64,000 nucleotides of DNA. Source: Candidatus Opimibacter skivensis (lineage in GTDB: Bacteria > Bacteroidota > Bacteroidia > Chitinophagales > Saprospiraceae). The position numbers and the translations under genes were made by a program. Shown here one piece after another: positions 53,248 to 62,212 of the stretch. Numbering within the stretch: position 1 is the stretch's first letter; every line of letters starts with the position of its first letter. The stretch is taken from assembly GCA_016721905.1 (NCBI GenBank), contig JADKHH010000025.1, positions 61,001 through 125,000 of the forward strand, in the 5' to 3' direction. The notes beneath the pieces were generated by a model. That model was given only the letters and a program-made list of their open reading frames with translations, made no database searches and was not told the DNA's origin.

Positions 53248-53455
53248 CCTTACGGTTGAGTTCTTTTACAAGCTTGTAGAAAAAACCTGTTGTGAATAGC
53301 AGGATAAGGGCTATGGTAAAATACGGTTGTGGTGTATGTACCCATTGATCAAGTTTCTGACCTAACCAGGCGGCGATAGCTAACAAGGCGAATAGCTGCA
53401 AAGCCATTCCGCTGTATTTCAGGTATTGATTGGACTGCGATGGTTTCGCGGTCAA
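53237..53455 (-). CDS. AtpZ/AtpI-family protein
   Basis: The 72-aa protein has two hydrophobic helices, 'MALQLFALLAIAAWLGQKLD' and 'YFTIALILLFTTGFFYKLVK', with the conserved 'GQKLDQW' between them that marks the AtpZ/AtpI family. Related proteins have been linked to Ca2+/Mg2+ transport and c-ring assembly for F-type ATP synthase. It overlaps bactofilin by four bases at its start and the AtpI-like gene by 11 bases at its end. Confidence 0.8.
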   Translation of the reverse strand: MTAKPSQSNQYLKYSGMALQLFALLAIAAWLGQKLDQWVHTPQPYFTIALILLFTTGFFYKLVKELNRKDES

Positions 53456-53916
53456 GACATAGCTGCTTTGGATTTCCCGAGTGTACTCAGTTCCATGACT
53501 TCTTCCTCACTCATTGTTGCTTTACGTGAACTCCCGCTCTGTGCACCCATTTTACACTTAACGTTAAATATGGATCCAGGTTGAACAACCAGTTTTGAGG
53601 TAGAAACATCGCCTTCAATCTTAGCAGTTTCCTTGACATGCAACACATCACCCACGATCAGGACACCTTCAAACCGTCCTTCGATCACTGCATTCTCGCA
53701 GGTGATATCACCAACGATATATCCCGTGGGGCCAATGATTACTTTGCCTTTGCACTGGAGGGATCCTCTCAACGTACCGTCGATACGGATATCCTTGTCA
53801 GCTTGTAATGAGCCTTCAACGTTGGTTCCGTGTACAAGGCTATTACTGGAGGTAGTTGAAGCGGTACTGATACCGTTTGCCTTACCGTTCTGTTCATTCT
53901 TTGTATTGCCAAACAT
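53452..53916 (-). CDS. Bactofilin (polymer-forming cytoskeletal protein)
   Basis: The 154-aa protein contains the bactofilin beta-helix core with regular hydrophobic steps ('SLVHGTNVEGSLQADKDIRI', 'GTLRGSLQCKGKVIIGPTG', 'GDITCENAVIEGRFEGVLIV') and flexible polar ends. Bactofilins polymerise without nucleotide and organise envelope enzymes such as M23 peptidases. It leads the operon with AtpZ, an AtpI-like protein and a biotin carrier, an order typical of Bacteroidota upstream of ATP synthase genes. Confidence 0.9.
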   Translation of the reverse strand: MFGNTKNEQNGKANGISTASTTSSNSLVHGTNVEGSLQADKDIRIDGTLRGSLQCKGKVIIGPTGYIVGDITCENAVIEGRFEGVLIVGDVLHVKETAKIEGDVSTSKLVVQPGSIFNVKCKMGAQSGSSRKATMSEEEVMELSTLGKSKAAMS

Positions 53917-54071
53917 CCCTTCGATAAATTAAAGTCGTTAAAAAGAAAAATCAACTATGTCATGGAGACTATAATCTGACAAAAGGGGTTGCCGATAAAG
54001 TTAAAAAAGAAAAGTGAAAAGTGAAGAACATTATTCTCCACTTTTCACTCTTCTTTTTACTTTTTGTTGTC

Positions 54072-55121
54072 CTAGAATTTAGGGCAGTATACACCGCGGC
54101 TTTGTGGACCGCATACGAGGTAAATCATGGAGAATTCAAATCCACCATTGCCCCGGCTCTCAGCACTCAGGCTGGATACGTTGATGTCATAACTGAAACC
54201 GATACCCCAGTTTGAATAATCAAATCGGGTGGAAAGGATAAAAGCATCCATCAGGAGTGGCTTTTCAAAATGGCGGGCTAAACGTACCCATCCACCAAAC
54301 TGGAATGATTGGTCCTGGCCATCGAGGTTGAACCTGAAGCTGTTACCAGCATTGATTTCGAGGGAAGGTCCCTGATTGAAAAATACCGCGCCCGGTACGA
54401 GGGATATATCTCCACCGCCCATTGGGAATTGACCTCCAGCGTGGAATACGGTTTTCGTGTAATATTTTTCAACAGCTTTGCCATCTTCCCTGTAAAAGGA
54501 AAGGTTAGACTGATTGAGGTGATTGATAGCGGCACCCATGTACCAGTTAGTTCTTTTGTCAAGGACAGAGAACCATAGAAGTCCAACACCAACATCGCCA
54601 AAAAGGAAATTGTCAGCCAGGCCGGTTTCATTATTTGGACAAGTAGGACAAAACTCACCATCTGTGACCTGTGATGGCCACTGAGCATTGGTATAATCCA
54701 GGCTGCGTTGTGAAATACCTGCTTCCGCTCCCAATACCATATAATGTGATTTTCTCCTGTCACCGCCAACACGACGGGCATAAGAACCTGATAGCTTGAG
54801 TGTCAGCGTTGCAAAATCAAGGGATCCCGCCACATCACTCCAGATGTTGGCTCCGAAACCGAAGTTATCATATCGGCCAACCGGCATTTTCTGGTCGTAA
54901 GAGACAGCGTAGGTATTGTAGGAGCTCTTGCCCAATACAGAAGCCCACTGATTCCTGTAATTACCTACAAGACGGGTATTGCAATTCATTACACCAGTCA
55001 GCGCAGGATTCAGCGTGAGCGGAGACATGTAAAATTGAGAAAAGTGGATATCCTGTCCACGAACGACATTCACGGTTAAAATGAAACCAAGTGAAATAAA
55101 TAATGCCAGTCTTTTAATCAT
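54072..55121 (-). CDS. PorP/SprF-family type IX secretion outer membrane protein
   Basis: The 349-aa protein has a signal peptide ('LALFISLGFILTVNVVRG') followed by 'DIHFSQFYMSPLTLNPALTG' and 'NYRNQWASV', the hallmark N-terminus of the PorP/SprF family. The rest shows alternating beta-strand pattern up to the C-terminal 'YLVCGPQSRGVYCPKF'. Members are 14-strand-like barrels that act with T9SS, and SprF-type members are needed for type B cargo. It is a candidate partner for the giant proteins at 8.9-23.5 kb, though not adjacent to them. Confidence 0.92.
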   Translation of the reverse strand: MIKRLALFISLGFILTVNVVRGQDIHFSQFYMSPLTLNPALTGVMNCNTRLVGNYRNQWASVLGKSSYNTYAVSYDQKMPVGRYDNFGFGANIWSDVAGSLDFATLTLKLSGSYARRVGGDRRKSHYMVLGAEAGISQRSLDYTNAQWPSQVTDGEFCPTCPNNETGLADNFLFGDVGVGLLWFSVLDKRTNWYMGAAINHLNQSNLSFYREDGKAVEKYYTKTVFHAGGQFPMGGGDISLVPGAVFFNQGPSLEINAGNSFRFNLDGQDQSFQFGGWVRLARHFEKPLLMDAFILSTRFDYSNWGIGFSYDINVSSLSAESRGNGGFEFSMIYLVCGPQSRGVYCPKF

Positions 55122-55491
55122 AGCCCAAAAGCGGTATAGATTCCTGAATAGCCAGAAAATTGGTTAAGAAATAAGAGAATATATAACTTGCTGAAAAGCA
55201 GACCCAAGACCCCTAAAGGATGGTATGCGGCCCATTTCACAGGCAGAAATATACAAATTCACTTTTATATAACGATAGATTGTGTTGAAATTTTGAATTC
55301 TATCAGCATATAATAAGGATAGATACGAGTCAGACGGAAAAGTTGCCTGTGCCTGTGAATATTCACCTATAGGTAGTGTAAAAGAAAGGACAGGAAGATT
55401 TCTCCCTGTCCTGGAAAAGCTGTTATTCTTTTATTGACAGCGAATTGAATCGAAGTATTCCTCTCACTGTCAGCACCTTAAAATGCCAGGG
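55122..55491. other. Noncoding gap, no clear feature
   Basis: The 370-base gap between PorP/SprF and the beta-barrel gene has no ORF and no word repeats. A weak inverted repeat ('ggacaggaag...ctccctgtcctgg' near 55388-55414) could form a hairpin downstream of the beta-barrel gene and serve as its terminator. Confidence 0.4.
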
Positions 55492-56040
55492 TCACTCGCG
55501 ACCAATAAACGCCTGGACGCCAATATTAAAGCCAAAGCGGGTATAATCTGCAAATACACCATCATCAACGCCACTATAGATGCTATATAATAATGAAGGT
55601 TCAATAGCCACTGAGTTGTTAAGAAACCAGGAATAGCCTATTCCAAAATTCAAGGTGGTGCTTCCTTCATCTGCGAGCAGGGAGAAGAAATCCATTCCAG
55701 TAGATCCAAAGTCAATACCTGCCTGGGCATATAGAGAATTGACAAAGTAGTAGCGAGCCCATGGACCGAAGCCAAACTGGCTATTTGATGAGCCATCATA
55801 GGAATAACTCACAAGGCTCAGTCTGGCACCGATAGCCAGATCGTTGATAATATAGTAGCCTACATTTGGCGATAGGTTAAACCATGTTTCGGAATTGTCA
55901 TCACCATCCGTTTTGATGCTGTTAAATCCTACCGTACCACCGACCATCCAGGCACCTGAATTGACGGTCTGGGCAGAAACTATCCTGGTCAGCGATATCA
56001 GGACGATGAAAGTAAAAGTGGTTTTTGTAAAAAGTTTCAT
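55492..56040 (-). CDS. Outer membrane beta-barrel protein
   Basis: The 182-aa protein has a signal peptide ('TFTFIVLISLTRIVSAQ') and an eight-strand-like alternating pattern ('GAWMVGGTVGFNSIKTDG', 'NVGYYIINDLAIGARLSLVS', 'FNIGVQAFIGRE') typical of small OmpW/OmpX-like barrels of Bacteroidota. Function is unknown. It is separated from neighbours by AT-rich gaps and is probably monocistronic. Confidence 0.8.
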   Translation of the reverse strand: MKLFTKTTFTFIVLISLTRIVSAQTVNSGAWMVGGTVGFNSIKTDGDDNSETWFNLSPNVGYYIINDLAIGARLSLVSYSYDGSSNSQFGFGPWARYYFVNSLYAQAGIDFGSTGMDFFSLLADEGSTTLNFGIGYSWFLNNSVAIEPSLLYSIYSGVDDGVFADYTRFGFNIGVQAFIGRE

Positions 56041-56155
56041 TTGGGTAAAAGTTTTGTTGTTAGAGAATAGAACAATAGTAACAATAATTTTACATATTAC
56101 ATAAAAATTATATATTACATTAACCTATATATCTCCCCACTCCGGATGACAAGAC

Positions 56156-59100
56156 TCACATTTTTTGCAGTTTCTCAACATACTCCGCACCATTTACCTC
56201 CGTTACAACAAAATACATTCCTGCACTCCATCCATCTGACTGGATAGTCGAATATTGATGAGTGAGGTTTTGATGAAGGATCATTTTTCCGAATACATCA
56301 TATACGCGTAACGTGCCTTTCTCTTCATGCTTGAGATGGACTGAAAAGGATACATCAAATGGATTTGGAAAGATCGATACATCAGCAGATGATGTGACAG
56401 GTTTGATTCCGACAGGAATACAATCAGGATCATACGCCCCACCAGGTGACCCGCCAAGACAACCCGCAAACCAGTTACCAGGATCATTTAAGTTCAACCC
56501 CGGATCTGAAAGTTCAAGGGTGTAACCTTCACCATCTGCATCCGTATTCCACGGAGCACTATCATCATAGCAGATACTGAGTCGTATGGTTCCTTCTGGA
56601 TCATAGAGACGAATCAAGTCACCACTGTTGCCAAGCCCGAAGTCAAGGTCTCCGATTAGCTTCGGTACTCCGGGATGCAAAGCACTAAATACAGTCATAT
56701 TTTCACACAGCACCAGATATTCCCCTGCACCCAATATGGTTCCTGCAGGTATGGAATAAATGTGCCCGTCGTCATCATCCCGAACAGACCATCCGGAAAG
56801 ATCAAGAGCGATGTTGAGTTGGTTTTTTATTTCAAACCAATCCCCTGCATCAAGCACATCGGATGAATGGTAATTGATCTCACTGACGATGAGATCATCT
56901 TCACAGGCTGTATAGGCGACTCCCGGACTTCCGCCCATGCATCCGTCAAACCAACTTGTGGGCAGATCAGGATCCTGGTTTGAATCTATTCGTTCAAGCG
57001 TGCGTCCGTAACCGTCCGGTGTGCAGGCCCATGGAGTTTTATCAGCATAGGTTGATTGAAGTATCGTGGCACCACTACGGTCAACAATCCGAATCTGATC
57101 TCCGCTGTTATCCAGTTTAAACAAAGTGCTTCCTGCCTTATTCACTACCTCAGGATGTAGGGCAGAAAACAAATCATTGTCTTCAACGATCACCATACGC
57201 TCACCAGGAAGGAGTTTGGTGCCTGCCGGAATAGGGAATGCATTGTACCATTCCCGATCCTGCATCTTGTAATGAGACAGGTCGAGTGGAAAGTCAGCCG
57301 TATTGCTGATCTCAATCCAGTCACCCGCATCTGTAGTTGGATCAGAATGATAATTGACTTCAGTCAGAGCTAAAGCTGCCGGCTGGGCAGTACCCGTAAA
57401 GTGTGCAGTGAAATCTGCAAAAGTGGTCAGGTTGATGGTAAATCGCTCCGACAGTGTATCCAGTGATAGGTTGTCTTCCCAATGGTCAAAAGAGTAGCCT
57501 GGATTGGCAATGGCGGTGATGGTGACCGGATTGCCATCAAAGTAAATACCTGCCCATGGATATGTTTTAGGAATGATGGAATTGATGTGGATGACGCCCG
57601 CTTCAGCTGGTTCTACGCGAAGGGTGATATCCACCTGGTTGTTTAATCCAAAATAATCTTCAATCTGGTTACGCTGATAGATCCTTCGGACAATATGAAA
57701 TTCTTTCAGGTCATGTATTTCGTCGCGCCATTGCAACGAATCAGGTGAGCCCCATCGGGCGCTTTGACGATTTATTTCGGTAGCAATTTCAGCGGCATTT
57801 TCATTGATCAGGCCATCGGCCTTTTCTGGTGTCCAATATTCGTTCATCAGATCTGCAAACCGATTGATGAAATAACTCTTGAATCCGGGATTTACAAGGA
57901 GACTATTCATCATGTCCGTATAGCGGTTAGGGAAAGCGGGATTCCCCAAAGCCTCTTCGAGAATATTGATGGTGGTGGAGGGTCCATTGCCTTGTGCATA
58001 GGTCACATCAAACAGAATGTATCTCCAGCGCACATCGGGTGCCCTGTACATCCTGGTGTTGTTGAAATACATACTCGAAAACCAATCGCCATTGCCAAGG
58101 TACATTTCGGCGGCGAAATAGTCTACCCAGTTTTCCCAGTCGATGCGTCTTTGAGCAGCGGCAAATTGTGCCGGATCGCTCATGTCGTTTTGTATGACAA
58201 AATCACTCATGGAATAGAAATCATCACCGGTGCCTTCATCGACCAGATATTCTTCGTCTTCGAAGTAGGAGGACAATATCTGATCTACCTCATCGGGATT
58301 AGCTCCATGATTGTCACGCACATAGTATTCGTTGGTCACTTCTCTGCCACCATAATGTCCCCAGTATTCACCATTGATAAATACGGCCATATGCTGATAG
58401 CCTGTCGATGCACAATGTGTGGGCAGTGTCAATTGATTGGCAAGGATATCACGCATGCGGGTGCTGTTCCAGTCATCATCCATGTTGCGTACACGAAATT
58501 CCCGATAGCTGGTGATGCCCGGTTTATCTCTGGCAAACAATGGAAAATGTACTTCATCTACTGCACCAAAATCCTCATCGAACGCAAACTGCATGGATTT
58601 CTGTTCGAAGGCAATCGAATAACCTCCAACAGGTCGAAGGCTCGCATTTTCGGAGAATACCAGGTTTTTATCCTGATCAAAGTATTCAAGATGTGCCGGT
58701 GCCCGATTTCCGGAATTGTAGTTATCGTACACCGCTAATCCGCCGCTGCCGTCATTGAATAGATCTCCTGGGCTGGCTGTGATGCTGAGTACCGGTAGTT
58801 CATGTGTCACACCTAAAAAGTAAGAAGCACTTGCAGTCGGACTTGCTAATCTGCCGGGCTCGAAACTCCTTGCCCTGATGACAGTGGTGGCACTGACTGT
58901 AAACGGATCAGTATATAAAGTGGAGGTCTCCACAGGGTCACTGCCATCGGTCGTATAGCGAATAAAGTTTCCGGAAATGGTAACGGTTACATCGTTTTGA
59001 TAAAATCCTGCTGATGGAGCTATGATTGGTTTGACTGCATAGCCTGGCAAGCAAGTGTTACCATTCGCTTCAGCGGGAGTAGGATTGTCCGTCAGGCACC

Positions 59101-59911
59101 AGGTGCCTGAATCGTCACTGCGCATGATGGAATGGCCAGGCAAAAGATATCCAACCGTAATTGAATCTATCAGGCTCCCATCAGTGCCATACAGCGTCAC
59201 TGTTTCTCCGAAACCAATCTTGAAATTTGTATGATAAGCAGTCGTCGTAACGTTACCAAAAAAGGGTGGATTCGGCCCGTAAAAAACATCAGGAGTGTTT
59301 ATACCAAAATGCAGCCAGGTCCGTCCTGAAAGGTCGCTGGAGGGTGGTACGACATTGTGAACTTCAACGGCCAGTACGTTTTGACCGATGACCAGAAATG
59401 ATGCCAATTTTGCTTTAGATATGTGGAACACATCAGGGTCACCTCCTCCATACATCTGGGCTTCATGATCAGTCTGGGTGACTGTCAGATAATCAACCGC
59501 GCCGTCGGGCATATTACCGCTGCGTGCTATTTCGGTACCATTAAGGTAGGCGATGAAACCATCATCATAGTCCATACTTAAAATAGCACTGTCCAGTTTG
59601 GTAGGATCATTTACTGTAAATATGCGTCGGTAATAGAAGGAGGTTGTAGTATCCGGTACCAGCGTGTTATCATCATCGTCGCCATAACCAAATCCGCCTG
59701 GAGCACTCGTCCAGGTATTTTCATCGAAAGAGATACTGTGCCAATCTGCTGGCGGCTGCTCTGTTCCTAAGAATAACCGCCATTGATCGCCTTCATAGAT
59801 AGCAGTCTCCCAATGGTCAATAACGGATTGACTGAGGCCACCTCTGTTTTTCCGGAGGCATAGACGAGCACTCGTTCGCCAGCCCCCAGGGTGTGTTCCG
59901 GAAAGGTCCAT
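56156..59911 (-). CDS. CotH/lamin-tail T9SS cargo protein, main part (after frameshift)
   Basis: The frame covers most of a large secreted protein. From about residue 25 it reads a galactose-binding-like segment ('DWHSISFDENTWTSAPGGFG'), a lamin-tail-type stretch and a chitobiase-like segment ('PSAGFYQNDVTVTISG'). A CotH kinase domain follows ('FINGEYWGHYGGREVTNEYY', 'WRYILFDVTYAQGNG'), then two lamin-tail domains ('LALTEVNYHSDPTTDAGDWI', 'LIVSEINYHSSDVLDAGDW') and a C-terminal T9SS type A domain ('VSIFPNPFDVSFSV'). The first ~21 residues are in a false frame. The true upstream part is 59767-60120, joined by a one-base shift in the T run at 59847-59851. CotH domains are kinase-like; the target is unknown. 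Confidence 0.85.
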   Translation of the reverse strand: MDLSGTHPGGWRTSARLCLRKNRGGLSQSVIDHWETAIYEGDQWRLFLGTEQPPADWHSISFDENTWTSAPGGFGYGDDDDNTLVPDTTTSFYYRRIFTVNDPTKLDSAILSMDYDDGFIAYLNGTEIARSGNMPDGAVDYLTVTQTDHEAQMYGGGDPDVFHISKAKLASFLVIGQNVLAVEVHNVVPPSSDLSGRTWLHFGINTPDVFYGPNPPFFGNVTTTAYHTNFKIGFGETVTLYGTDGSLIDSITVGYLLPGHSIMRSDDSGTWCLTDNPTPAEANGNTCLPGYAVKPIIAPSAGFYQNDVTVTISGNFIRYTTDGSDPVETSTLYTDPFTVSATTVIRARSFEPGRLASPTASASYFLGVTHELPVLSITASPGDLFNDGSGGLAVYDNYNSGNRAPAHLEYFDQDKNLVFSENASLRPVGGYSIAFEQKSMQFAFDEDFGAVDEVHFPLFARDKPGITSYREFRVRNMDDDWNSTRMRDILANQLTLPTHCASTGYQHMAVFINGEYWGHYGGREVTNEYYVRDNHGANPDEVDQILSSYFEDEEYLVDEGTGDDFYSMSDFVIQNDMSDPAQFAAAQRRIDWENWVDYFAAEMYLGNGDWFSSMYFNNTRMYRAPDVRWRYILFDVTYAQGNGPSTTINILEEALGNPAFPNRYTDMMNSLLVNPGFKSYFINRFADLMNEYWTPEKADGLINENAAEIATEINRQSARWGSPDSLQWRDEIHDLKEFHIVRRIYQRNQIEDYFGLNNQVDITLRVEPAEAGVIHINSIIPKTYPWAGIYFDGNPVTITAIANPGYSFDHWEDNLSLDTLSERFTINLTTFADFTAHFTGTAQPAALALTEVNYHSDPTTDAGDWIEISNTADFPLDLSHYKMQDREWYNAFPIPAGTKLLPGERMVIVEDNDLFSALHPEVVNKAGSTLFKLDNSGDQIRIVDRSGATILQSTYADKTPWACTPDGYGRTLERIDSNQDPDLPTSWFDGCMGGSPGVAYTACEDDLIVSEINYHSSDVLDAGDWFEIKNQLNIALDLSGWSVRDDDDGHIYSIPAGTILGAGEYLVLCENMTVFSALHPGVPKLIGDLDFGLGNSGDLIRLYDPEGTIRLSICYDDSAPWNTDADGEGYTLELSDPGLNLNDPGNWFAGCLGGSPGGAYDPDCIPVGIKPVTSSADVSIFPNPFDVSFSVHLKHEEKGTLRVYDVFGKMILHQNLTHQYSTIQSDGWSAGMYFVVTEVNGAEYVEKLQKM

Positions 59912-60120
59912 TTCAGGTCTTCATTGTCACTGAGACTCATGCCGACCAGGTTCTGATCGGATGGTCCGACGTTGAAGATTTCAATCCAATCCGGGTAGTC
60001 ATTGTCTTCGTCAGCCAGTTGGTAATAGTTGGTAGGGGAGACCTCAGAGAGGATGAGCTGGGCATGGGATGGGAATGGAATCCAAAGGAATAGCGAGGCT
60101 AGTTGGAATATGTGTTTCAT
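59767..60120 (-). CDS. CotH/lamin-tail T9SS cargo protein, N-terminal part (before frameshift)
   Basis: It encodes a signal peptide ('IFQLASLFLWIPFPSHAQ') and the first lamin-tail domain ('ILSEVSPTNYYQLADEDND' to 'GERVLVYASGK'), then runs into the wrong frame ('TEVASVNPLL'). The protein pattern resumes in the next frame as 'NRGGLSQSVIDHWETAIYEG'. Adding one A to the five-A run on the coding strand (plus 59847-59851) restores a single protein of about 1345 aa. The real coding part here ends near 59850. Confidence 0.8.
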   Translation of the reverse strand: MKHIFQLASLFLWIPFPSHAQLILSEVSPTNYYQLADEDNDYPDWIEIFNVGPSDQNLVGMSLSDNEDLKWTFPEHTLGAGERVLVYASGKTEVASVNPLLTIGRLLSMKAINGGYS

Positions 60121-60237
60121 AGCATTTAAACTTTCGATTGACTAAAAGGTATCAGGATGCAGTGTGAGCTGATTGGGCGAGATGTGATAAAGATCAACAG
60201 ATTATTGTAATACAGTAGATAATAATTTTGCGGCCCA

Positions 60238-60462
60238 GACGATGACGTGCGTGTTTTCCCTAAACCATGCAATGATCTATTGAAGATGAACCATCCGGGT
60301 CATCCAGATGGAGAGAATTGTAACTGGAATGGAGTAGGGCAGCTGGTGAACAGGCAGAATCTTGATAATGGTATCATACAAACGCAGCATCTTGCAGATG
60401 GGGTGTATTATGGAAGAGTGGTATGCAGGGACAAAGAGTACAGATTTATAAGGCAGAAATAA
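60238..60462 (+). pseudogene. Remnant of a T9SS type A sorting domain
   Basis: The frame reads 'VRVFPKPCNDLLKM', then 'NGVGQLVNRQNLDNGIIQ' and 'LADGVYYGRVVCRDKEYRF', the pattern of a Por secretion tail (normally V-x-PNP at its start). There is no signal peptide or passenger domain upstream, so this is a detached C-terminal end on the plus strand. Confidence 0.6.
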
Positions 60463-60479
60463 CTATCGTTTTATTCCCT

Positions 60480-60673
60480 CACCGATCACCCCCAATCTGC
60501 CCGAGCTTTCATCTGCTTCAATGGGATTCGTATTGCCACGAATGACCAAAGCACAGCGCAATGCGATATCATCGCCAGTTGAAGGAATGGTGATATATCA
60601 GACAGACCTGACGCCGGGGCTTCGGGTATTTAATGGGACGAATTGGATGAGGTTTGCGGAGACGGTGGATTAG
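60480..60673 (+). pseudogene. C-terminal remnant with 'GFVLPRMTKAQRNAI' motif
   Basis: The frame 'ELSSASMGFVLPRMTKAQRN' followed by 'SSPVEGMVIYQTD' and 'RVFNGTNWMRF' matches the end of the frequent Bacteroidota secreted or tail-fibre-like proteins with '(G)(F/L)LxPRMTxxQR'. It has no start codon or upstream domains and ends at a TAG, so it is a fragment. Confidence 0.55.
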
Positions 60674-60711
60674 GGAAATAAAAAGGCTTTCATGTGGTAG
60701 CTTAAATTTAA

Positions 60712-60835
60712 TCACTTGTTAAGCATTAATTTATGTGCTTCGTTATGCCCATCACCAATAATCTTCAATAGGTAGATTCCATTTAGCAAATGACCTAAAT
60801 TATCCGATGAGGCGCTGTCTTGAAATGGTGTTGGG
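60712..60835 (-). pseudogene. Remnant of a second T9SS type A C-terminus (minus strand)
   Basis: On the minus strand the frame reads 'FQDSASSDNLGHLLNGIYLL', continuing 'KIIGDGHNEAHKLMLNK' to the stop. This is the classical 'L-x-N-G-I-Y-x-L-K' end of a type A sorting domain. Nothing upstream continues it, so only the last ~40 residues survive. Confidence 0.55.
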
Positions 60836-60850
60836 TGGAATGTTAACCGT

Positions 60851-61051
60851 AAAATTATCCAATCTCTCAATTACCAGATTCCGTTGCCTGTGGTGCAGGG
60901 TGGTAGTCCTGATGTATGGAGGTATGAATGTAATGGTTCTCTTACCGGTTACTCTGCACAGGAGCCCGATATTGATTTTGGGGAAATATACAGGATTTGC
61001 GGACCTGCTGTAGCACAATGCACACCAATTTATTTTTATAATTGGTATTAG
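60851..61051 (+). pseudogene. Unrecognised coding-like fragment
   Basis: An open plus-strand frame without start codon reads 'YQIPLPVVQGGSPDVWRYEC' and 'TGYSAQEPDIDFGEIYRICG', then stops at 61049-61051. The composition is protein-like and differs from its antisense frame, but no family is recognised. It overlaps nothing and adjoins the remnants to its left. Confidence 0.35.
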
Positions 61052-61130
61052 TAAAGCAACAATTTTAGCGTAAAAAAAAGTACCTTAGCATTATCTGTTT
61101 ATGTTACTTTTGTTACAATATATTAACGTG

Positions 61131-62081
61131 ATGAGAATTATCAATAATTTCTTACGGCTAGTTATAAGTATGTCACTAACGTATCTTATTGTTTCCAATA
61201 CCGCTTCCGCAACTTCTATAATCAATATTATTGCTTTAAATGGTGAAATTGAAGTTGAATACTTTAGCCCAAGGGATAGTTTCGCAAATATTTCATGGTC
61301 AACTGAGATTGATCAGAAAGAATATAAGAATTCTTATTCCATTTCCGTTGTGCAGGAAGATATTGAAATCGCCATACTTATTAATAAACATGGAATCGAA
61401 TTATTTGTTGGGCAAAATGATTCTATTCAAATATATTTTGATGTAAAATTAAATAGCTATATTTTTGAAGGGTCAAATTCTGAATTGCATAAGATTTATA
61501 ATGAAATGAAAGGAAACTTTGATTTATATAAAATGAATTTTGACTATGCAACCTTTGACTTAAGGACATCCATGCAGATCATTGAAGATATCAACGAAAA
61601 ACTTGCCTTCGAAATTGAATACTTTGAAAATCTGTTTCCAATTGAAAGTCGTAAAAGTCAATGCATTAAACTTTATATGACATCAGAATTAATTAAAATG
61701 TTAGGTTGGATAGAAAAAGGTTATCCTTTTGAGGAAAGTAAAAAAGAAATGTTAGAAAAAGTTTTATTACATTTAAACTTGGATCAAAATCTTATTAATA
61801 GATCTTTGTACAATTTAAATTATTATGATCTGTATTATTCGACATTAACAGAGAATAAGTTCTCGGAGAGTGATAACTATATTCTTAAAAATTATGGGTA
61901 TTTAAAAAATATCCAAGAACCATTATTGATGAAATATTTGCTTCAATCTGCATTTGTTTCAGTATATAAGGCAGCTAAGGGACAATATTTTGACTGGTGT
62001 GAAATATACAAGGGGCTAAAATCCGATACCATAGACCCTCAGTATTTTGATTTTTTTGCCGACTTCAGTGTTTGTGATTAA
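61131..62081 (+). CDS. Exported AT-rich hypothetical protein
   Basis: The protein of about 316 aa has a signal peptide ('LVISMSLTYLIVSNTASA'). Its N-terminal beta-rich segment ('IIALNGEIEVEYFSPRD', 'VGQNDSIQIYFDV') recalls the region that precedes thioredoxin domains in Bacteroidota TlpA-like proteins, and a helical rest follows. No CxxC thioredoxin motif appears before the stop, so it may be a truncated TlpA-type protein or an unrelated family. Codon use is much more AT-rich than in the neighbours. The start at ATG 61131 follows a longer frame opening at 61101. Confidence 0.55.
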   Translation: MRIINNFLRLVISMSLTYLIVSNTASATSIINIIALNGEIEVEYFSPRDSFANISWSTEIDQKEYKNSYSISVVQEDIEIAILINKHGIELFVGQNDSIQIYFDVKLNSYIFEGSNSELHKIYNEMKGNFDLYKMNFDYATFDLRTSMQIIEDINEKLAFEIEYFENLFPIESRKSQCIKLYMTSELIKMLGWIEKGYPFEESKKEMLEKVLLHLNLDQNLINRSLYNLNYYDLYYSTLTENKFSESDNYILKNYGYLKNIQEPLLMKYLLQSAFVSVYKAAKGQYFDWCEIYKGLKSDTIDPQYFDFFADFSVCD

Positions 62082-62212
62082 TATTGGACCACCCCAATCA
62101 AATAAGAAAACTCTTAATGGCATATACATTCAGGTTCAAATTGACGGGATAGTTGTTGGCATTGACAAGGTAATTATACATAAATGATAGGACCTATAAT
62201 AAATAAAATAGT

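Noticed and set aside
57764..58738. 324-codon plus-strand frame antisense to the CotH gene
   Set aside because: It lies wholly opposite a well-supported protein domain and its translation shows no recognisable domain or compositional sense.
60480..60673. Prophage tail gene
   Set aside because: Only a C-terminal motif shared by many Bacteroidota secreted proteins is present, with no other phage gene nearby.
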